6,567 nucleotides of DNA from NCBI GenBank assembly GCA_900549995.1, contig URQQ01000123.1:1-6567 (forward strand), given 5' to 3'. This document shows, piece after piece, positions 5,681-6,567 of this stretch. Positions within the stretch are counted from its first letter, which is position 1. Every line of letters begins with the position of its first letter. Origin of the DNA: an uncultured Lachnospiraceae bacterium. GTDB taxonomy: Bacteria; Bacillota; Clostridia; Lachnospirales; Lachnospiraceae. Below the pieces are notes generated by a model. It ran no database searches. It saw only the letters and a list, made by a program, of their open reading frames with translations, and was not told the DNA's origin. The translations under genes were made by a program, and so were the position numbers.

Positions 5681-6184
5681 AGCGATTTAATGATCAACGA
5701 GCAAATCAGAGACAAAGAAGTACGATTGATTGGCGAAAATGGAGAACAATTAGGGGTTATGTCATCCCGTGAAGCAATGAAGCTTGCAAGTGAGGCAGAA
5801 CTGGACCTGGTAAAGATTGCTCCGACAGCAAAACCGCCGGTATGCAAAATTATCGACTATGGTAAGTACAAATATGAACTCACCAGAAAAGAAAAAGAAG
5901 CTAAGAAAAAGCAGAAGACGGTTGAAATAAAAGAAGTTCGTCTGTCGCCAAATATTGACACGAATGATTTGAACACAAAGATGAATAATGCGAAAAAGTT
6001 TATCCAGAAGGGAAACAAAGTAAAAGTTACATTGCGTTTCCGCGGAAGAGAGATGGCACATATGTCTCAGAGCAGACACATTCTTGATGATTTTGCAAAA
6101 TCGCTTGAAGATGTTGCATCGGTAGAAAAACCGGCAAAACTGGAAGGCAGAAGCATGAGCATGGTTTTAACTGAAAAACGTTAA
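5678..6184 (+). CDS. infC: Translation initiation factor IF-3, AUU start
   Basis: IF3 binds the 30S subunit, prevents early joining of the 50S subunit and checks start codon and initiator tRNA. Starting at the ATT codon gives 168 residues, MSDLMINEQIRDKEVRL at the N-terminus, the usual IF3 size. The N domain spans about 5-75 and holds the signature region VCKIIDYGKYKYE (55-67). A lysine-rich linker helix (about 68-82, KEKEAKKKQK) leads to the C domain (about 84-168), with EIKEVRLSPNID (83-94) and the conserved TLRFRGREMAH (118-128) that contacts 16S rRNA. Starting at ATG 5690 would drop four residues and leave the ribosome site too distant. It is first in the infC-rpmI-rplT operon, whose order is widely conserved. 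Control is expected at two levels: L20 through the leader terminator and IF3 through the AUU codon. Confidence 0.97.
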   Translation: MSDLMINEQIRDKEVRLIGENGEQLGVMSSREAMKLASEAELDLVKIAPTAKPPVCKIIDYGKYKYELTRKEKEAKKKQKTVEIKEVRLSPNIDTNDLNTKMNNAKKFIQKGNKVKVTLRFRGREMAHMSQSRHILDDFAKSLEDVASVEKPAKLEGRSMSMVLTEKR

Positions 6185-6219
6185 AAATAAATTATCATTT
6201 TAAGAGGAGGAATACAATC

Positions 6220-6417
6220 ATGCCAAAAATAAAAACAAGCAGAGCAGCAGCAAAACGTTTCAAAGCAACAGGTACAGGAAAATTAAAAAGAAATAAAGCT
6301 TATAAGAGCCATATCTTAACTAAGAAATCTACAAAGAGAAAAAGAAATCTTAGAAAGCCAATCATTACTGATGCAACCAACGTAAAGAACATGAAGAAAG
6401 TTCTTCCATATCTGTAA
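6220..6417 (+). CDS. rpmI: 50S ribosomal protein L35 (bL35)
   Basis: Small, very basic protein of the large ribosomal subunit; 65 residues, the normal length. The N-terminus MPKIKTSRAAAKRFKATGTG and the following KLKRNKAYKSHIL, TKKSTKRKRNLRKP and C-terminal VKNMKKVLPYL are typical of the family. GAGGAGG (6204-6210) lies 9 bases before the ATG. It follows infC by 35 bases and precedes rplT by 32, with no terminator or promoter between them, so all three genes should share one transcript and the leader control. Confidence 0.98.
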   Translation: MPKIKTSRAAAKRFKATGTGKLKRNKAYKSHILTKKSTKRKRNLRKPIITDATNVKNMKKVLPYL

Positions 6418-6449
6418 GATGTGGGATGATTTGAAGGAGGAAATAGGAC

Positions 6450-6567
6450 ATGGCAAGAATTAAAGGCGGATTAAACGCTAAGAAAAGACACAATAGGACA
6501 TTAAAGTTAGCAAAAGGATACAGAGGAGCACGTTCTAAACAGTACAGAGTTGCAAAACAGTCTGTAA
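6450..6567 (+). CDS. rplT: 50S ribosomal protein L20 (bL20), 3'-truncated by the window
   Basis: The frame opens at ATG 6450, 9 bases after AAGGAGG (6434-6440), and runs off the window after 39 codons of about 118 expected. The visible N-terminus MARIKGGLNAKKRHNRTLKL followed by AKGYRGARSKQYRVAKQSV is the basic rRNA-binding extension of L20, with the conserved AKGYRGARSK block. L20 is needed early in 50S assembly and, in Firmicutes, also binds the leader of its own operon to cause early termination. The regulatory C-terminal domain is outside the window. Confidence 0.97.
   Translation, partial: MARIKGGLNAKKRHNRTLKLAKGYRGARSKQYRVAKQSV

Overview
The window looks like a chromosomal core region of an endospore-forming Firmicute, most likely a Lachnospiraceae/Clostridia member. 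The signs are moderate GC, strong AGGAGG-type ribosome binding sites, a SpoVAF/GerA-family spore protein, a DegV (FakB-like) protein, and an infC-rpmI-rplT operon with a long leader. Placement below family level is not possible by eye. All genes I can support are on the + strand.

Layout. (1) 1-782: C-terminal catalytic part of an M24 metallopeptidase (Xaa-Pro aminopeptidase/dipeptidase type), cut by the window start and followed by an intrinsic terminator. (2) 854-1366: trimeric dUTPase (dut). (3) 1444-2799: SpoVAF-type spore membrane protein, with a candidate forespore sigma-G/sigma-F promoter just upstream and a long hairpin downstream. (4) 3002-3865: DegV/FakB-family fatty-acid-binding protein with its own strong sigma-A promoter and terminator. 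(5) 4080-5435: NSS-family Na+-coupled transporter, probably for an amino acid, with its own promoter and a 28-bp near-palindrome in the 5' leader. (6) 5460 to the end: translation operon infC-rpmI-rplT (IF3, L35, L20; the last is truncated), with promoter, an L20-leader-type attenuator and terminator, and a rare AUU start codon for infC.

How the genes relate. Apart from the infC operon, the genes look like separately transcribed housekeeping units, each with its own promoter and/or terminator, and not one pathway. The infC operon carries two feedback devices. The leader RNA is expected to be read by L20 and to control transcription through the terminator. The AUU initiation codon is expected to make infC translation sensitive to IF3 itself.

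I see no mobile element, CRISPR array, tRNA, rRNA or defence system, and nothing I would call a new multi-gene system. The best second looks are regulatory: the palindrome in front of the transporter, the competing structures of the infC leader, the forespore promoter that overlaps an apparent N-terminal extension of spoVAF, and the long hairpin after spoVAF. No gene-free stretch exceeds 300 bases; the longest (5436-5677) holds the infC promoter and leader.
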